Shown here: one piece after another, positions 6,477-8,923 of the stretch
How the letters are laid out: each line of letters opens with the position of its first letter
Position numbering within the stretch: position 1 is the first letter of the stretch
Assembly: GCA_002701785.1 (NCBI GenBank)
Contig: NZXC01000052.1
Span: 4,556-13,478 of the forward strand
From: Fidelibacterota bacterium
GTDB taxonomy: Bacteria > Fidelibacterota > Marinisomatia > Marinisomatales > TCS55
Direction: 5' to 3'
DNA: 8,923 nucleotides
The notes under the pieces: generated by a model
The model's database searches: none
What the model saw: only the letters and a program-made list of their open reading frames with translations
Told to the model about the DNA's origin: nothing
Program-made: the position numbers and the translations under genes

Positions 6477-8297
6477 TTATTTTTCTTCTCCAGCTGGATA
6501 TTCATTCATTGCATTACTCCAAATATTTAAACTATCTATTCGTTTATCATTTTCACTTGGAAGATTAAACGGCCTTCCACGACCATCAAAAACTAAGCCC
6601 ACAACCCCACCATATAAAGTTGTATTTATTTCTTCATTCTTACCAGCACCTACATTCATTCCTTTTCCAGGTGTTAGTTTAGCCTTAATTGGCTCATATT
6701 CCGCAGGTATAGATAATAGTTCTCCTTGGTGTAATTTTATTTGTTGCTCAGATCCATCTGACATAACTAAAGAGCCTGATAAGATCATATCTCCAGGATT
6801 GGCTTTGCCGATAGGAGCAACGCAAGTACCTAAACGGATAAGACAGTCTTTATTAAATACTTCTAATGCAGCCCTTCTTGCACTTTCAGCTAAATTTTCT
6901 TGATCAATATTTGCAAGAACCCCAAGCTGAGGCATCATAAAAATAGAATCTACTGCTAATTGGGTTATACCTTCAGGAAGAAACGAATCAATCAACATTC
7001 TTGCAGACTGCTCTCTTCTAGGGGCATGAGACAATACACCACCTGAACCCACAAGTAAATCTAACTCCATCATATCAACAAGAGATAATCCAGAATCTGA
7101 CTGCTCAAAGGCATCAGAAATGGTTCGTTCTTTCTGCACTCCCTTAAGATTTACAGCAAAAGCTTTATGCTGAATAAATGATAATCGTAATGCTTCCCTA
7201 GCTATCGCTTGTTCAATTTTTAATTCTTCCATTGATTGGGGAACCGTTGTTGGTCGAATCATTTTGTTCCCTATACGATTTGTTAATTCTTTTTCATCAA
7301 TATCAAAAGGGACCCAACGTAAAACATTATTTAGCGAAGCTTCCGCAAGAACATTACAAATTGAATAACTCATTCCAAGATTAGCGCTTACCGTTCGATT
7401 AAACTGATTTTGAAATACAGAAAAAATATCAGTTGTTGCACCGCCAATATCAACACCAACTACAGAAATTTTCTCTTCCTCAGCAATCATTTCAATCAAT
7501 GAACCTACTGCACCAGGTGTAGGCATAATTGGAGCGTCTGTCCAACTCATTAATTTATTATAACCAGGAGCCTGTTGCATCACATGCTCCATGAATAAAT
7601 CATGAATTATGTCACGACTTGGATTCAAGTTCTCTCTCTCTAAAACTGGACGAATATTTTCTACAATAGTAAGATCTGTTTGATCTCCTAAAGTATTAAT
7701 TATTTCATCACTCGCTTTTTTGTTACCCGCATATATAACAGGTAATTTATAATCACTACCTAATCTAGGCTGAGGATTCGCTGCCTTTAAAATTTCAGCA
7801 AGTTCAACAACATGCTTAGTTGTACCTCCATCAACTCCACCAGATAATAATATCATATCTGGACGTAATTGTCGAATACGAGTAATTTTTTCATGTGGTT
7901 TACGACCATCATTCGAAGCAAGAACATCCATCACGATTGATCCCGCACCAAGAGCAGCCCGCTCTGCACTTTCTCCACTCATTGACTTCACCACACCTGC
8001 AACCATCATCTGAAGTCCTCCACCAGCAGAACTGGTAGACACATATAAATCCACACCTTCATTATTTTTATGCGGAGTAATTATTTTTTCCCCATCTAAC
8101 AACTTTCTACTTGATAATTCTTCCACTTCCATTACTGCATTTAAAACTCCTCTAGTTACATCTTCAAAAGGAGCTTCAACCGTAGTGGGGGCCTCTCCTC
8201 TAAAACGTAATCTATATTCACCATCAACAAATTCAATAAGTATTGCCTTTGTAGTGGTGCTACCGCAATCAGTGGCTAATATTGATTTCAATTCCAC
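6477..8297 (-). CDS. MutL/GlmL-family (glutamate mutase accessory-like) ASKHA-fold protein with C-terminal extension
   Basis: A 606-residue cytoplasmic protein of the sugar kinase/Hsp70/actin (ASKHA) nucleotide-binding fold. Visible motifs are phosphate-1 DCGSTTTK (10-17), LSGGVDGGTT (151-160), phosphate-2 GVDIGGATTD (281-290) and an adenosine-type LVGSGGVLSHAPR (415-427). These, with STSSAGGGLQMMVAG (87-101), match the GlmL/MutL family encoded beside glutamate mutase subunits in clostridia, where a reactivation or assembly role is suspected. Those proteins are about 460 residues. Here residues from about 485 to the end form an extra glycine-rich beta-like domain closing with GGVVGLVFDGRGRPFNLP (563-580). 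The start is GTG at 8297, 2 nt after the cdsA stop; the phosphate-1 motif begins at residue 10, which fits this start, and no ATG is better placed. It is unrelated to the DNA mismatch-repair MutL. No mutase genes are present, so its partners are more likely the downstream membrane genes. Confidence 0.9.
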   Translation of the reverse strand: MELKSILATDCGSTTTKAILIEFVDGEYRLRFRGEAPTTVEAPFEDVTRGVLNAVMEVEELSSRKLLDGEKIITPHKNNEGVDLYVSTSSAGGGLQMMVAGVVKSMSGESAERAALGAGSIVMDVLASNDGRKPHEKITRIRQLRPDMILLSGGVDGGTTKHVVELAEILKAANPQPRLGSDYKLPVIYAGNKKASDEIINTLGDQTDLTIVENIRPVLERENLNPSRDIIHDLFMEHVMQQAPGYNKLMSWTDAPIMPTPGAVGSLIEMIAEEEKISVVGVDIGGATTDIFSVFQNQFNRTVSANLGMSYSICNVLAEASLNNVLRWVPFDIDEKELTNRIGNKMIRPTTVPQSMEELKIEQAIAREALRLSFIQHKAFAVNLKGVQKERTISDAFEQSDSGLSLVDMMELDLLVGSGGVLSHAPRREQSARMLIDSFLPEGITQLAVDSIFMMPQLGVLANIDQENLAESARRAALEVFNKDCLIRLGTCVAPIGKANPGDMILSGSLVMSDGSEQQIKLHQGELLSIPAEYEPIKAKLTPGKGMNVGAGKNEEINTTLYGGVVGLVFDGRGRPFNLPSENDKRIDSLNIWSNAMNEYPAGEEK

Positions 8298-8299
8298 AA

Positions 8300-8923
8300 T
8301 TATGATACTCTTGGAAAATAAATGAAGGTTAAATATGCAAAAGTCAATGGACTAGAAAAAATGATTGAATCAAAACGATCCAACACGCCTCCGTGCCCTA
8401 GTAATATGGTTCCTGAATCTTTTACGCCAAGGTCTCTTTTAATTAAAGATTCAGCAAAATCTCCAGCCTGCCCAAAAAAACCAGTTATTATACTTAAAGC
8501 TAAGATATCCAAATTAGATAAATCTGGTAAAAAACCATGATAACTTGAAGCAAGGAAAAATACTATTGCTGATAATAAACCAGCAATACACCCTACCCAT
8601 GATTTATTTGGACTAATCCTTGGAAGAATCTTTTTCTTGCCCCATTTCATCCCAAATACAAAAGCCGTTGAATCACAAATCCATATTGAAAGAATCATAC
8701 AAATAGTAAAATTTGTATTCTGCTCTGAATCCAAATTTCTTAGAGCAATTAATGTGCCCAACAATAATGGAACATATATTACACCAAGAAGTGTAATTGC
8801 AATATTTCTTGTAGGATTAATAACATTTCTTTTCATCTCAAATAAAAAGAGTATAACAATCGAAATACATAAAACTGTCAATAGTGGATCCGCAGCACCA
8901 TTTGAAAGAAAAGTGTAAAATTG
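8300..8923 (-). CDS. cdsA: phosphatidate cytidylyltransferase (CDP-diglyceride synthase), N terminus missing
   Basis: An integral membrane enzyme that makes CDP-diacylglycerol from phosphatidate and CTP, the branch-point precursor of bacterial phospholipids. The frame is open to the window edge (208 codons including the stop), so the start lies outside; family members are about 260-290 residues, leaving some 60-80 missing. A TTG at 8881 could be mistaken for a start, but in-frame codons continue upstream without a stop (QFYTFLSNGAADPL). Visible are several membrane helices, the DSTAFVFGMKWGKKK and ISPNKSWVG segments, and the CdsA signature at 8449-8369: SLIKRDLGVKDSG, LGHGGVLDRFD, with the metal-binding Asp residues intact. 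The C terminus is typical. The next gene starts 2 nt after the TAA. CdsA usually sits with uppS, frr or dxr; upstream neighbours cannot be seen here, and downstream the usual dxr is replaced by the MutL-like operon. Confidence 0.95.
   Translation of the reverse strand, partial: QFYTFLSNGAADPLLTVLCISIVILFLFEMKRNVINPTRNIAITLLGVIYVPLLLGTLIALRNLDSEQNTNFTICMILSIWICDSTAFVFGMKWGKKKILPRISPNKSWVGCIAGLLSAIVFFLASSYHGFLPDLSNLDILALSIITGFFGQAGDFAESLIKRDLGVKDSGTILLGHGGVLDRFDSIIFSSPLTFAYLTFIYFPRVS

Noticed and set aside
5803..6903. Plus-strand open frames opposite the KOW-like and MutL-like genes
   Set aside because: Their translations are low-quality and rich in residues expected from antisense reading. 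The minus-strand genes have recognisable motifs over the same bases.
6477..8297. DNA mismatch-repair MutL
   Set aside because: The name is shared only by accident. The protein has ASKHA phosphate motifs (DCGSTTTK, GVDIGGATTD) and none of the GHKL ATPase motifs of repair MutL.
8637..8918. Plus-strand open frame opposite cdsA
   Set aside because: It is antisense to a well-supported phosphatidate cytidylyltransferase and has no family resemblance.

Overview
This AT-rich window has every gene on the minus strand, so transcription runs from high to low coordinates. I see no RNA genes, CRISPR arrays, mobile elements or long repeats. The only gap of any size is 105 bases (1589-1693). The organism is most likely a free-living bacterium with a small, compact, AT-rich genome. 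Gene content resembles what I remember from uncultured marine lineages such as Marinimicrobia (SAR406) and from Chloroflexota. That placement is an inference from recalled protein families and carries low confidence.

Region 1 (8923 to 8300) is the C-terminal three quarters of cdsA, the phospholipid-precursor enzyme CDP-diglyceride synthase; its start lies outside the window.

Region 2 (8297 to 1694) is the centre of interest: seven tightly packed genes that start 2 nt after cdsA. In transcription order they are: a 606-residue MutL/GlmL-family ASKHA-fold protein; a 374-residue soluble protein with a barrel-sandwich-like region and a C-terminal KOW-like segment; a 95-residue small protein; a 288-residue membrane protein resembling DUF6754; a 272-residue multi-pass membrane protein; a 281-residue protein whose globular domain sits between two membrane segments and probably faces outside the cytoplasm; and a 276-residue multi-pass membrane protein. 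Junctions are 10 nt or less, with one 14-nt and one 1-nt overlap, so the genes are very probably co-transcribed and often translationally coupled. MutL proteins are known from glutamate mutase operons, but no B12-binding or mutase subunit is present here. The simplest reading is an uncharacterised membrane complex with a cytoplasmic nucleotide-binding ASKHA subunit, an adaptor and four membrane subunits.

Region 3 (1588 to 59) follows the gap and encodes an ALDH7 (antiquitin-type) aldehyde dehydrogenase, expected to oxidise alpha-aminoadipate semialdehyde in lysine catabolism or to detoxify aldehydes. A further gene begins 22 nt downstream (36 to 1), preceded by a good Shine-Dalgarno sequence, and runs off the window edge.
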